In this document: piece by piece, positions 1 to 14,168 of the stretch
Position numbering within the stretch: position 1 is the stretch's first letter
Layout: each line of letters begins with the position of its first letter
Source: Lota lota
Taxonomy: Eukaryota; Chordata; Actinopteri; Gadiformes; Lotidae
Direction: 5' to 3'
Assembly (NCBI GenBank): GCA_026745465.1
Contig: JACYXH010000039.1
Coordinates: 1-64,000 of the forward strand
Length of the DNA stretch: 64,000 bases
Position numbers and translations under genes: made by a program
Notes under the pieces: model-generated
The model's database searches: none
Told to the model about the DNA's origin: nothing
Seen by the model: the letters and a program-made list of their open reading frames with translations, nothing else

Positions 1-429
1 TTCTCTCGCTCTGAAAAGCATTTTCCGCACATAAAAACGTTGTATGTTGCTTTTTTCCCACTTTAAATGGAAAAGTGTAACTAAGCTTGTTAATGGTTGT
101 TTAGACCTTATACCAACATCAAATGGTGAAGGACCATCGTTTTTAACACAGAAAAGCATGTATATGCTCAGAAACACATTGTAGTCAAAAAGTGATTCTC
201 TCGCTCTGAAAAGCATTTTCCGCACATAAAAACGTTAAATGTTGCTTTTTTCCCACTTTAAATGGAAAAGTGTAACTAAGCTTGTTAATGGTTGTTTAGA
301 CCTTATATCAACATCAACTGGTGAAGCACCATCGTTCTTAACACAGAAAAGCATGTATATGCTCAGAAACACATTGTGTTCAAAAAGTGATTCTCTCGCT
401 CTGAAAAGCATTTTCCGCACATAAAAACG

Positions 430-3400
430 TTAAATGTTGCTTTTTTCCCACTTTAAATGGAAAAGTGTAACTAAGCTTGTTAATGGTTGTTTAGACCTTA
501 TACCAACATCAAATGGTGAAGCACCATCGTTTTTAACACAGAAAAGCATGTATATGCTCAGAAACACATTGTAGTCAAAAAGTGATTCTCTCGGTCTGAA
601 AAGCATTTTCCGCACATAAAAAAGTTGTATGTTGCTTTTTTCCCACTTTAAATGGAAAAGTGTAACTAAGCTTGTTAATGGTTGTTTAGACCTTATACCA
701 ACATCAAATGGTGAAGCACCATCGTTTTTAACACAAATAAACATGTTTTACACAGAAACACATTGTGGTCAAAAAAGTGATTCTCTCGGTCTGAAAAGCA
801 TTTTCCGCACATAAAAAAATGTATGTTGGTTTTTTCCCACTTTAAATGGAAAAGCGTAACTAAGCTTGTTAATGGTTGTTTAGACCTTGTATCAACATCA
901 AATGTTGAAGCACCATCGATTTTCACACAGAAAACCATGTATATGCTCAGAAACACATTGCGTTCAAAAAGTGATTCTCTCGCTCTGAAAAGCATTTTCC
1001 GCACATAAAAACGTTGTATGTTGCTTTTTTCCCACTTTAAATGGAAAAGTGTAACTAAGCTTGTTAATGGTTGTTTAGACCTTTGTATCAACATCAAATG
1101 TTGAAGCACCATCGATTTTCACACAGAAAACCATGTATATGCTCAGAAACACATTGCGTTCAAAAAGTGATTCTCTCGCTCTGAAAAGCATTTTCCACAC
1201 ATAAAAAAGTTGTATGTTGCTTTTTTCGCACTTTAAATGGAAAAGTGTAACTAAGCTTGTTAATGGTTGTTTAGACCTAATATCAACATCAACTGGTGAA
1301 ACACCATCGTTTTTAACACAGAAAAGCATGTATATACTCAGAAACACATTGTAGGCAAAAAGTGATTCTCTCGCTCTGAAAAGCATTTTCCACCCATAAA
1401 AAAGTTGAATGTTGCTTTTTTCCCACTTTAAATGGAAAAGTGTAACTAAGCTTGTTAATGGTTGTTTAGACCTTATATCAACATCAACTGGTGAAGCACC
1501 ATCGTTCTTAACACAGAAAAGCATGTATATGCTCAGAAACACATTGTGTCAAAAAGTGATTCTCTCGCTCTGAAAAGCATTTTCCGCACATAAAAAAGTT
1601 AAATGTTGCTTTTTTCCCACTTTAAATGGAAAAGTGTAACTAAGCTTGTTAATGGTTGTTTAGACCTTATACCAACATCAAATGGTGAAGCACCATCGTT
1701 TTTAACACAAATAAACATGTTTTACACAGAAACACATTGTGGTCAAAAAAGTGATTCTCTCGGTCTGAAAAGCATTTTCCGCACATAAAAAAATGTATGT
1801 TGGTTTTTTCCCACTTTAAATGGAAAAGCGTAACTAAGCTTGTTAATGGTTGTTTAGACCTTGTATCAACATCAAATGTTGAAGCACCATCGATTTTCAC
1901 ACAGAAAACCATGTATATGCTCAGAAACACATTGCGTTCAAAAAGTGATTCTCTCGCTCTGAAAAGCATTTTCCGCACATAAAAACGTTGTATGTTGCTT
2001 TTTTCCCACTTTAAATGGAAAAGTGTAACTAAGCTTGTTAATGGTTGTTTAGACCTTGTATCAACATCAAATGGTGAAGCACCATCGTTTTTAACACAGA
2101 AAACCATGTATATGCTCAGAAACACATTGCGTTCAAAAAGTGATTCTCTCGCTCTGAAAAGCATTTTCCACACATAAAAAAGTTGTATGTTGCTTTTTTC
2201 CCACTTTAAATGGAAAAGTGTAACTAAGCTTGTTAATGGTTGTTTAGACCTATATCAACATCAACTGGTGAAGCACCATCGTTTTTAACACAGAAAAACA
2301 ATGTATATACTCAGAAACACATTGTAGTCAAAAAGTGATTCTCTCGCTCTGAAAAGCATTTTCCACACATAAAAAAGTTGAATGTTGCTTTTTTCCCACT
2401 TTAAATGGAAAAGTGTAACTAAGCTTGTTAATGGTTGTTTAGACCTTATACCAACATCAACTGGTGAAGCACCATCGTTTTTAACACAAAACACATGTAA
2501 ATGCTCAGAAATACATTGTGGTCCAAGAGTGATTCTCAGGCTCTGAAAAGCATTTTCCGCACATAAAAAAGTGGTATGTTGCTTTTTTCCCACTTTAAAT
2601 GGAAAAGTGTATCTACGCTTGTTAATGGTTGTTTAGACCTTCTACCAACATCAACTTGTGAAGCACCATCGTTTTTAACACATAAAACCATGCTCAGAAA
2701 CACATTGCGTTCAAAAAGTGATTCTCTCGCTCTGAAAAGCATTTTCCACACATAAAAAAATGTATGTTGCTTTTTTCCCACTTTAAATGGAAAAGTGTAA
2801 CTAAGCTTGTTAATGGTTGTTTAGACCTTGTATCAACATCAAATGTTGAAGCACCATCGTTTTTAACACATAAAACCATGCTTATGCTCAGAAACACATT
2901 GCGTTCAAAAAGTGATTCTCTCGCTCTGAAAAGCATTTTCCACACATAAAAAAGTTGTATGTTGCTTTTTTCCCACTTTAAATGGAAAAGTGTAACTAAG
3001 CTTGTTAATGGTTGTTTAGACCTTATATCAACATCAACTGGTGAAGCACCATCGTTTTTAACACAGAAAAGCATGTATATACTCAGAAACACATTGTAGG
3101 CAAAAAGTGATTCTCTCGCTCTGAAAAGCATTTTCCACCCATAAAAAAGTTGAATGTTGCTTTTTTCCCACTTTAAATGGAAAAGTGTATCTACGCTTGT
3201 TAATGGTTTTTTAGACCTCATACCAACATCAAATGTTGAAGCACCATCGTTTTTAACACATAAAACCATGCTTATGCTCAGAAACACATTGCGTTCAAAA
3301 AGTGATTCTCTCGCTCTGAAAAGCATTTTCCACACATAAAAAAGTTGTATGTTGCTTTTTTCCCACTTTAAATGGAAAAGTGTAACTAAGCTTGTTAATG

Positions 3401-4900
3401 GTTGTTTAGACCTTATATCAACATCAACTGGTGAAGCACCATCGTTTTTAACACAGAAAAGCATGTATATGCTGAGAACCACATTGTAGTTAAAAAGTGA
3501 TTCTCTCGGTCTGAAAAGCATTTTCCGCACATAAAAAAGTTGTATGTTGCTTTTTTCCCACTTTAAATGGAAAAGTGTAACTAAGCTTGTTAATGGTTGT
3601 TTAGACCTTATATCAACATCAACTGGTGAAGCACCATCGTTTTTAACACAGAAAAGCATGTATATGCTCAGAAACACATTGCGTTCAAAAAGTGATTCTC
3701 TCGCTCTGAAAAGCATTTTCCGCACATAAAAAAGTTAAATGTTGCTTTTTTCCCACTTTAAATGGAAAAGTGTAAATAAGCTTGTTAATGGTTGTTTAGA
3801 CCTTATACCAACATCAAATGGTGAAGCACCATCGTTTTTAACACAGAAAAGCATGTATATGCTCAGAAACACATTGTAGTCAAAAAGTGATTCTCTCGGT
3901 CTGAAAAGCATTTTCCGCACATAAAAAAGTTGTATGTTGCTTTTTTCCCACTTTAAATGGAAAAGTGTAACTAAGCTTGTTAATGGTTGTTTAGACCTTA
4001 TACCAACATCAAATGGTGAAGCACCATCGTTTTTAACACAAATAAACATGTTTTACACAGAAACACATTGTGGTCAAAAAAGTGATTCTCTCGGTCTGAA
4101 AAGCATTTTCCGCACATAAAAAAATGTATGTTGGTTTTTTCCCACTTTAAATGGAAAAGCGTAACTAAGCTTGTTAATGGTTGTTTAGACCTTGTATCAA
4201 CATCAAATGTTGAAGCACCATCGATTTTCACACAGAAAACCATGTATATGCTCAGAAACACATTGCGTTCAAAAAGTGATTCTCTCGCTCTGAAAAGCAT
4301 TTTCCGCACATAAAAACGTTGTATGTTGCTTTTTTCCCACTTTAAATGGAAAAGTGTAACTAAGCTTGTTAATGGTTGTTTAGACCTTTGTATAAACATC
4401 AAATGTTGAAGCACCATCGATTTTCACACAGAAAACCATGTATATGCTCAGAAACACATTGCGTTCAAAAAGTGATTCTCTCGCTCTGAAAAGCATTTTC
4501 CACACATAAAAAAGTTGTATGTTGCTTTTTTCGCACTTTAAATGGAAAAGTGTAACTAAGCTTGTTAATGGTTGTTTAGACCTAATATCAACATCAACTG
4601 GTGAAACACCATCGTTTTTAACACAGAAAAGCATGTATATACTCAGAAACACATTGTAGGCAAAAAGTGATTCTCTCGCTCTGAAAAGCATTTTCCACCC
4701 ATAAAAAAGTTGAATGTTGCTTTTTTCCCACTTTAAATGGAAAAGTGTAACTAAGCTTGTTAATGGTTGTTTAGACCTTATATCAACATCAACTGGTGAA
4801 GCACCATCGTTTTTAACACAGAAAAGCATGTATATGCTCAGAAACACATTGTGTTCAAAAAGTGATTCTCTCGCTCTGAAAAGCATTTTCCGCACATAAA
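430..4900. repeat. Higher-order block, offset ~3,305 bp
   Basis: The run of unit variants at 430-1,600 recurs at 3,735-4,900 with an offset of 3,305 bp (17 units minus ten bases). It includes the distinctive unit with cacaaataaacatgttttac followed by the one with ccatcgattttcacacag. The order of variants, not just the unit, is copied, so this is a block duplication. A third related block lies near 9,000-9,950. Confidence 0.8.
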
Positions 4901-6771
4901 AAAGTTAAATGTTGCTTTTTTCCCACTTTAAATGGAAAAGTGTAACTAAGCTTGTTAATGGTTGTTTAGACCTTGTATCGACATCAAATGTTGAAGCACC
5001 ATCGATTTTCACACAGAAAACCATGTATATGCTCAGAAACACATTGCGTTCAAAAAGTGATTCTCTCGCTCTGAAAAGCATTTTCCACACATAAAAAAGT
5101 TGTATGTTGCTTTTTTCGCACTTTAAATGGAAAAGTGTAACTAAGCTTGTTAATGGTTGTTTAGACCTAATATCAACATCAACTGGTGAAACACCATCGT
5201 TTTTAACACAGAAAACAATGTATATACTCAGAAACACATTGTAGTCAAAAAGTGATTCTCTCGCTCTGAAAAGCATTTTCCACCCATAAAAAAGTTGAAT
5301 GTTGCTTTTTTCCCACTTTAAATGGAAAAGTGTAACTAAGCTTGTTATGGTTGTTTAGACCTTATACCAACATCAACTGGTGAAGCACCATCGTTTTTAA
5401 CACAGAAAACAATGTATATACTCAGAAACACATTGTAGTCAAATAGTGATTCTCTCGCTCTGAAAAGCATTTTCCACCCATAAAAAAGTTGAATGTTGCT
5501 TTTTTCCCACTTTAAATGGAAAAGTGTATCTACGCTTGTTAATGGTTGTTTAGACCTTCTACCAACATCAACTTGTGAAGCACCATCGTTTTTAACACAT
5601 AAAACCATGCTCAGAAACACATTGCGTTCAAAAAGTGATTCTCTCGCTCTGAAAAGCATTTTCCACACATAAAAAAATGTATGTTGCTTTTTCCCCACTT
5701 TAAATGGAAAAGTGTAACTAAGCTTGTTAATGGTTGTTTAGACCTTGTATCAACATCAAATGTTGAAGCACCATCGTTTTTAACACATAAAACCATGCTT
5801 ATGCTCAGAAACACATTGCGTTCAAAAAGTGATTCTCTCGCTCTGAAAAGCATTTTCCACACATAAAAAAGTTGTATGTTGCTTTTTTCCCATTTTAAAT
5901 GGAAAAGTGTAACTAAACTTGTTAATGGTTGTTTAGACCTTATATCAACATCAACTGGTGAAGCACCATCGTTTTTAACACAGAAAAGCATGTATATACT
6001 CAGAAACACATTGTAGGCAAAAAGTGATTCTCTCGCTCTGAAAAGCATTTTCCACCCATAAAAAAGTTGAATGTTGCTTTTTTCCCACTTTAAATGGAAA
6101 AGTGTATCTACGCTTGTTAATGGTTTTTTAGACCTCATACCAACATCAAATGTTGAAGCACCATCGTTTTTAACACATAAAACCATGCTTATGCTCAGAA
6201 ACACATTGCGTTCAAAAAGTGATTCTCTCGCTCTGAAAAGCATTTTCCACACATAAAAAAGTTGTATGTTGCTTTTTTCCCATTTTAAATGGAAAAGTGT
6301 AACTAAGCTTGTTAATGGTTGTTTAGACCTTATATCAACATCAACTGGTGAAGCACCATCGTTTTTAACACAGAAAAGCATGTATATGCTGAGAACCACA
6401 TTGTAGTTAAAAAGTGATTCTCTCGGTCTGAAAAGCATTTTCCGCACATAAAAAAGTTGTATGTTGCTTTTTTCCCACTTTAAATGGAAAAGTGTAACTA
6501 AGCTTGTTAATGGTTGTTTAGACCTTATATCAACATCAACTGGTGAAGCACCATCGTTTTTAACACAGAAAAGCATGTATATGCTCAGAAACACATTGTA
6601 GTCAAAAAGTGATTCTCTCGGTCTGAAAAGCATTTTCCGCACATAAAAAAGTTGTATGTTGCTTTTTTCCCACTTTAAATGGAAAAGTGTAACTAAGCTT
6701 GTTAATGGTTGTTTAGACCTTATACCAACATCAAATGGTGAAGCACCATCGTTTTTAACACAAATAAACAT
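2694..6771. repeat. Higher-order block, offset 2,917 bp
   Basis: Unit variants at about 2,536-3,720 are repeated at about 5,453-6,640 with a constant offset of 2,917 bp (15 units minus eight bases). Shared markers are the shortened unit ending taaaaccatgctcag, the units with tatctacgcttgttaatgg and the gctgagaaccacattgtag variant. Confidence 0.8.
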
Positions 6772-9700
6772 GTTTTACACAGAAACACATTGTGGTCAAA
6801 AAAGTGATTCTCTCGGTCTGAAAAGCATTTTCCGCACATAAAAAAATGTATGTTGGTTTTTTCCCACTTTAAATGGAAAAGCGTAACTAAGCTTGTTAAT
6901 GGTTGTTTAGACCTTGTATCAACATCAAATGTTGAAGCACCATCGATTTTCACACAGAAAACCATGTATATGCTCAGAAACACATTGCGTTCAAAAAGTG
7001 ATTCTCTCGCTCTGAAAAGCATTTTCCGCACATAAAAACGTTGTATGTTGCTTTTTTCCCACTTTAAATGGAAAAGTGTAACTAAGCTTGTTAATGGTTG
7101 TTTAGACCTTATACCAACATCAAATGTTGAAGCACCATCGATTTTCACACAGAAAACCATGTATATGCTCAGAAACACATTGCGTTCAAAAAGTGATTCT
7201 CTCGCTCTGAAAAGCATTTTCCACTCATAAAAAAGTTGTATGTTGCTTTTTTCGCACTTTCAATGGAAAAGTGTAACTAAGCTTGTTAATGGTTGTTTAG
7301 ACCTAATATCAACATCAACTGGTGAAACACCATCGTTTTTAACACAGAAAAGCATGTATATACTCAGAAACACATTGTAGTCAAAAAGTGATTCTCTCGC
7401 TCTGAAAAGCATTTTCCACCCATAAAAAAGTTGAATGTTGCTTTTTTCCCACTTTAAATGGAAAAGTGTAACTAAGCTTGTTAATGGTTGTTTAGACCTT
7501 ATATCAACATCAACTGGTGAAGCACCATCGTTTTTAACACAGAAAAGCATGTATATGCTCAGAAACACATTGTGTCAAAAAGTGATTCTCTCGCTCTGAA
7601 AAGCATTTTCCGCACATAAAAAAGTGTAATGTTGCTTTTTTCCCACTTTAAATGGAAAAGTGTAACTAAGCTTGTTAATGGTTGTTTAGACCTTATACCA
7701 ACATCAAATGGTGAAGCACCATCGTTTTTAACACAGAAAAGCATGTATATGCTCAGAAACACATTGTAGTCAAAAAGTGATTCTCTCGGCTCTGAAAAGC
7801 ATTTTCCGCACATAAAAAAGTTGTATGTTGCTTTTTTCCCACTTTAAATGGAAAAGTGTAACTAAGCTTGTTAATGGTTGTTTAGACCTTATACCAACAT
7901 CAAATGGTGAAGCACCATCGTTTTTAACACAGAAAAGCATGTATATGCTCAGAAACACATTGTAGTCAAAAAGTGATTCTCTCGGTCTGAAAAGCATTTT
8001 CCGCACATAAAAAAGTTGTATGTTGCTTTTTTCCCACTTTAAATGGAAAAGTGTAACTAAGCTTGTTAATGGTTGTTTAGACCTTATACCAACATCAAAT
8101 GGTGAAGCACCATCGTTTTTAACACTAATAAACATGTTTTACACAGAAACACATTGTGGTCAAAAAAGTGATTCTCTCGGTCTGAAAAGCATTTTCCGCA
8201 CATAAAAAAATGTATGTTGGTTTTTTCCCACTTTAAATGGAAAAGCGTAACTAAGCTTGTTAATGGTTGTTTAGACCTTGTATCAACATCAAATGTTGAA
8301 GCACCATCGATTTTCACACAGAAAACCATGTATATGCTCAGAAACACATTGCGTTCAAAAAGTGATTCTCTCGCTCTGAAAAGCATTTTCCGCACATAAA
8401 AACGTTGTATGTTGCTTTTTTCCCACTTTAAATGGAAAAGTGTAACTAAGCTTGTTAATGGTTGTTTAGACCTTGTATCAACATCAAATGTTGAAGCACC
8501 ATCGATTTTCACACAGAAAACCATGTATATGCTCAGAAACACATTGCATTCAAAAAGTGATTCTCTCGCTCTGAAAAGCATTTTCCACACATAAAAAAGT
8601 TGTATGTTGCTTTTTTCCCACTTTAAATGGAAAAGTGTAACTAAGCTTGTTAATGGTTGTTTAGACCTAATATCAACATCAACTGGTGAAACACCATCGT
8701 TTTTAACACAGAAAACCATGTATATACTCAGAAACACATTGTAGTCAAAAAGTGATTCTCTCGCTCTGAAAAGCATTTTCCACACATAAAAAAGTTGTAT
8801 GTTGCTTTTTTCCCACTTTAAATGGAAAAGTGTAACTAAGCTTGTTAATGGTTGTTTAGACCTTATATCAACATCAACTGGTGAAGCACCATCGTTTTAA
8901 CACAGAAAAGCATGTATATGCTCAGAAACACATTGTGTTCAAAAAGTGATTCTCTCGCTCTGAAAAGCATTTTCCGCACATAAAAACGTTAATGTTGCTT
9001 TTTTCCCACTTTAAATGGAAAAGTGTAACTAAGCTTGTTAATGGTTGTTTAGACCTTATACCAACATCAAATGGTGAAGCACCATCGTTTTTAACACAGA
9101 AAAGCATGTATATGCTCAGAAACACATTGTAGTCAAAAAGTGATTCTCTCGGTCTGAAAAGCATTTTCCGCACATAAAAAAGTTGTATGTTGCTTTTTTC
9201 CCACTTTAAATGGAAAAGTGTAACTAAGCTTGTTAATGGTTGTTTAGACCTTATACCAACATCAAATGGTGAAGCACCATCGTTTTTAACACAAATAAAC
9301 ATGTTTTACACAGAAACACATTGTGGTCAAAAAAGTGATTCTCTCGGTCTGAAAAGCATTTTCCGCACATAAAAAAATGTATGTTGGTTTTTTCCCACTT
9401 TAAATGGAAAAGCGTAACTAAGCTTGTTAATGGTTGTTTAGACCTTGTATCAACATCAAATGTTGAAGCACCATCGATTTTCACACAGAAAACCATGTAT
9501 ATGCTCAGAAACACATTGCGTTCAAAAAGTGATTCTCTCGCTCTGAAAAGCATTTTCCGCACATAAAAACGTTGTATGTTGCTTTTTTCCCACTTTAAAT
9601 GGAAAAGTGTAACTAAGCTTGTTAATGGTTGTTTAGACCTTTGTATAAACATCAAATGTTGAAGCACCATCGATTTTCACACAGAAAACCATGTATATGC

Positions 9701-12700
9701 TCAGAAACACATTGCGTTCAAAAAGTGATTCTCTCGCTCTGAAAAGCATTTTCCACACATAAAAAAGTTGTATGTTGCTTTTTTCGCACTTTAAATGGAA
9801 AAGTGTAACTAAGCTTGTTAATGGTTGTTTAGACCTAATATCAACATCAACTGGTGAAACACCATCGTTTTTAACACAGAAAACAATGTATATACTCAGA
9901 AACACATTGTAGTCAAAAAGTGATTCTCTCGCTCTGAAAAGCATTTTCCACCCATAAAAAAGTTGAATGTTGCTTTTTTCCCACTTTAAATGGAAAAGTG
10001 TAACTAAGCTTGTTATGGTTGTTTAGACCTTATACCAACATCAACTGGTGAAGCACCATCGTTTTTAACACAAAAAACATGTATATGCTCAGAAACACAT
10101 TGTGGTCAAAAAGTGATTCTCTCGGCTCTGAAAAGCATTTTCCGCACATAAAAAAGTTGTATGTTGCTTTTTTCCCACTTTAAATGGAAAAGTGTAACTA
10201 AGCTTGTTAATGGTTGTTTAGACCTTCTATCAACATCAACTGGTGAAGCACCATCGTTTTTAACACAGAAAACCATGTATATGCTCAGAAACACATTGCG
10301 TTCAAAAAGTGATTCTCTCGCTCTGAAAAGCATTTTCCACACATAAAAAAGTTGTATGTTGCTTTTTTCCCACTTTAAATGGAAAAGTGTAACTAAGCTT
10401 GTTAATGGTTGTTTAGACCTTATATCAACATCAACTGGTGAAGCACCATCGTTTTTAACACAGAAAAGCATGTATATACTCAGAAACACATTGTAGTCAA
10501 AAAGTGATTCTCTCGCTCTGAAAAGCATTTTCCACACATAAAAAAGTTGAATGTTGCTTTTTTCCCACTTTAAATGGAAAAGTGTAACTAAGCTTGTTAA
10601 TGGTTGTTTAGACCTTATACCAACATCAAATGTTGAAGCACCATCGTTTTTAACACATAAAACCATGTATATGCTCAGAAACACATTGCGTTCAAAAAGT
10701 GATTCTCTCGCTCTGAAAAGCATTTTCCACACATAAAAAAGTTGTATGTTGCTTTTTTCCCACTTTAAATGGAAAAGTGTAACTAAGCTTGTTAATGGTT
10801 GTTTAGACCTTATATCAACATCAACTGGTGAAGCACCATCGTTTTTAACACAGAAAAGCATGTATATGCTCAGAAACACATTGTAGTCAAAAAGTGATTC
10901 TCTCGGTCTGAAAAGCATTTTCCGCACATAAAAAAGTTGTATGTTGCTTTTTTCCCACTTTAAATGGAAAAGCGTAACTAAGCTTGTTAATGGTTGTTTA
11001 GACCTTGTATCAACATCAAATGTTGAAGCACCATCGATTTTCACACAGAAAACCATGTATATGCTCAGAAACACATTGCGTTCAAAAAGTGATTCTCTCG
11101 CTCTGAAAAGCATTTTCCGCACATAAAAACGTTGTATGTTGCTTTTTTCCCACTTTAAATGGAAAAGTGTAACTAAGCTTGTTAATGGTTGTTTAGACCT
11201 TTGTATCGACATCAAATGTTGAAGCACCATCGATTTTCACACAGAAAACCATGTATATGCTCAGAAACACATTGCGTTCAAAAAGTGATTCTCTCGCTCT
11301 GAAAAGCATTTTCCACACATAAAAAAGTTGTATGTTGCTTTTTTCGCACTTTAAATGGAAAAGTGTAACTAAGCTTGTTAATGGTTGTTTAGACCTAATA
11401 TCAACATCAACTGGTGAAACACCATCGTTTTTAACACAGAAAACAATGTATATACTCAGAAACACATTGTAGTCAAATAGTGATTCTCTCGCTCTGAAAA
11501 GCATTTTCCACCCATAAAAAAGTTGAATGTTGCTTTTTTCCCACTTTAAATGGAAAAGTGTAACTAAGCTTGTTAATGGTTGTTTAGACCTTATACCAAC
11601 ATCAACTGGTGAAGCACCATCGTTTTTAACACAAAACACAGTGTTAATGCTCAGAAACACATTGTGGTCAAAGAGTGATTCTCTCGGCTCTGAAAAGCAT
11701 TTTCCGCACATAAAAAAGTTGTATGTTGCTTTTTTCCCACTTTAAATGGAAAAGTGTAACTAAGCTTGTTAATGGTTGTTTAGACCTTCTACCAACATCA
11801 ACTTGTGAAGCACCATCGTTTTTAACACATAAAACCATGCTCAGAAACACATTGCGTTCAAAAAGTGATTCTCTCGCTCTGAAAAGCATTTTCCACACAT
11901 AAAAAAATGTATGTTGCTTTTTTCCCACTTTAAATGGAAAAGTGTAACTAAGCTTGTTAATGGTTGTTTAGACCTTATATCAACATCAACTGGTGAAGCA
12001 CCATCGTTTTTAACACAGAAAAGCATGTATATACTCAGAAACACATTGTAGGCAAAAAGTGATTCTCTCGCTCTGAAAAGCATTTTCCACCCATAAAAAA
12101 GTTGAATGTTGCTTTTTTCCCACTTTAAATGGAAAAGTGTAACTAAGCTTGTTAATGGTTTTTTAGACCTCATACCAACATCAAATGTTGAAGCACCATC
12201 GTTTTTAACACATAAAACCATGCTTATGCTCAGAAACACATTGCGTTCAAAAAGTGATTCTCTCGCTCTGAAAAGCATTTTCCACACATAAAAAAGTTGT
12301 ATGTTGCTTTTTTCCCACTTTAAATGGAAAAGTGTAACTAAGCTTGTTAATGGTTGTTTAGACCTTATATCAACATCAACTGGTGAAGCACCATCGTTTT
12401 TAACACAGAAAAGCATGTATATGCTGAGAACCACATTGTAGTTAAAAAGTGATTCTCTCGGTCTGAAAAGCATTTTCCGCACATAAAAAAGTTGTATGTT
12501 GCTTTTTTCCCACTTTAAATGGAAAAGTGTAACTAAGCTTGTTAATGGTTGTTTAGACCTTATATCAACATCAACTGGTGAAGCACCATCGTTTTAACAC
12601 AGAAAAGCATGTATATGCTCAGAAACACATTGTGTTCAAAAAGTGATTCTCTCGCTCTGAAAAGCATTTTCCGCACATAAAAACGTTCAATGTTGCTTTT

Positions 12701-13604
12701 TTCCCACTTTAAATGGAAAAGTGTAACTAAGCTTGTTAATGGTTGTTTAGACCTTATACCAACATCAAATGGTGAAGCACCATCGTTTTTAACACAGAAA
12801 AGCATGTATATGCTCAGAAACACATTGTAGTCAAAAAGTGATTCTCTCGGTCTGAAAAGCATTTTCCGCACATAAAAAAGTTGTATGTTGCTTTTTTCCC
12901 ACTTTAAATGGAAAAGTGTAACTAAGCTTGTTAATGGTTGTTTAGACCTTATACCAACATCAAATGGTGAAGCACCATCGTTTTTAACACAAATAAACAT
13001 GTTTTACACAGAAACACATTGTGGTCAAAAAAGTGATTCTCTCGGTCTGAAAAGCATTTTCCGCACATAAAAAAAATGTATGTTGGTTTATTTCCACTTT
13101 AAATGGAAAAGCGTAACTAAGCTTGTTAATGGTTGTTTAGACCTTGTATCAACATCAAATGTTGAAGCACCATCGATTTTCACACAGAAAAGCATGTATA
13201 TGCTCAGAAACACATTGCGTTCAAAAAGTGATTCTCTCGCTCTGAAAAGCATTTTCCGCACATAAAAACGTTGTATGTTGCTTTTTTCCCACTTCAAATG
13301 GAAAAGTGTAACTAAGCTTGTTAATGGTTGTTTAGACCTTACATCAACATCAACTGGTGAAGCACCATCGTTTTTCACACAAAGAACAGTGTTGTTGCTC
13401 AGAAACACATTGTGGTCAAAAAGTGATTCTCAGGCTCTGAAAAGCATTTTCTGCACATAAGAAAGTTGTATGTTGCTTTTTTCCCACTTTAAATGGAAAA
13501 GTGTAACAAAGCTTGATAATGGTTGTTTAGACATTATAACAACATCAACTGGTGAAGCACCACCGTTTTTAACACAAAAAAAATGTTTATGCTCAGAAAC
13601 ACAT

Positions 13605-14154
13605 TGTTACGATTACGAGAATTGGACCCAAACGCAAGACACAGGAAACCAGAAGGGAAAGGGTTCAAAAGGGATTTATTGTCCAAAGTACAGGCAAGGG
13701 CAAGGCAGGTGGGTAGTCCAGCAGGCAGTAGACGTTATCAGGTAGGCGGCAGGCAGGCAGAGAGACGTAGTCCAGTGGGTGGTCGGGCAGGCGAGGTTCG
13801 GCAACGAGGAAGGCAGGCAGGCAGGAACTAGGAGCAGGAACGGGAACGAGAGCGGGAACATGAACGGGGGCGGAACCCGTAACAAGAACAAGAACGGGAG
13901 TGAGACCCGAAAACAAAGAAGTGGCGGGGACGTAGTTACCATGGCAGGTAAACAACACTACGAACTAGCACTGGCTCTGTGGTGAGCCAGTGCTTAAGTA
14001 CAGAGGAGGTGATTAGTGATTCATGACAGGAGTGGGGAGCGGAGTGCACGTGGTGGCTAATTGACGGGGAATAAACAAAGGAGCACATGGTGAAATGGAG
14101 GCTGGGTGCCACTAGATGGCGGAAATGGACCGAAACGGAGAGGGTCACGTTACA
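13605..14154 (-). repeat. 3' LTR of copy 1
   Basis: A 550-bp repeat bounded by tgttacgattacg and gggtcacgttaca. On the minus strand it carries an AATAAA polyadenylation signal (13,675-13,680) inside the presumed R region, and a purine-rich GGCAGG/GGAACGGG stretch lies in R/U5. The polypurine tract adjoins it at 14,158-14,165. Confidence 0.92.
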
Positions 14155-14157
14155 GTA

Positions 14158-14168
14158 CCCCCCCCTCA
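14158..14168 (-). promoter_or_regulatory. Polypurine tract overlapping the ORF stop codon
   Basis: On the minus strand the ORF stop TGA (14,168-14,166) runs straight into eight G residues ending three bases before the LTR. This is the expected plus-strand priming site of an LTR element, and the coding region ends exactly on it. Confidence 0.75.

Larger units (their letters stand above)
1..13604. repeat. ~195-bp satellite array, left block
   Basis: This is a head-to-tail tandem array of an AT-rich unit of about 195 bp, roughly 70 copies, already in progress at base 1. Each unit contains the recognisable anchors cccactttaaatggaaaagt, ctaagcttgttaatggttgt, gaagcaccatcg and ctctgaaaagcattttcc. 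Units differ by point changes (for example aactggtgaag, aaatggtgaag or aaatgttgaag) and by occasional 1-8 bp indels. The unit is a multiple of three and one minus-strand frame lacks stops, so long apparent ORFs run through it (up to 386 codons, 5,611-6,771). They break at indels and look like a by-product. The unit does not resemble any transposon coding sequence I recognise. A pericentromeric or centromeric satellite is a reasonable guess from its scale, not something the sequence proves. Confidence 0.97.

Noticed and set aside
13665..13985. Small ORFs inside the LTRs
   Set aside because: They recur in every LTR copy, on both strands, and start or end in regulatory sequence; no known product.
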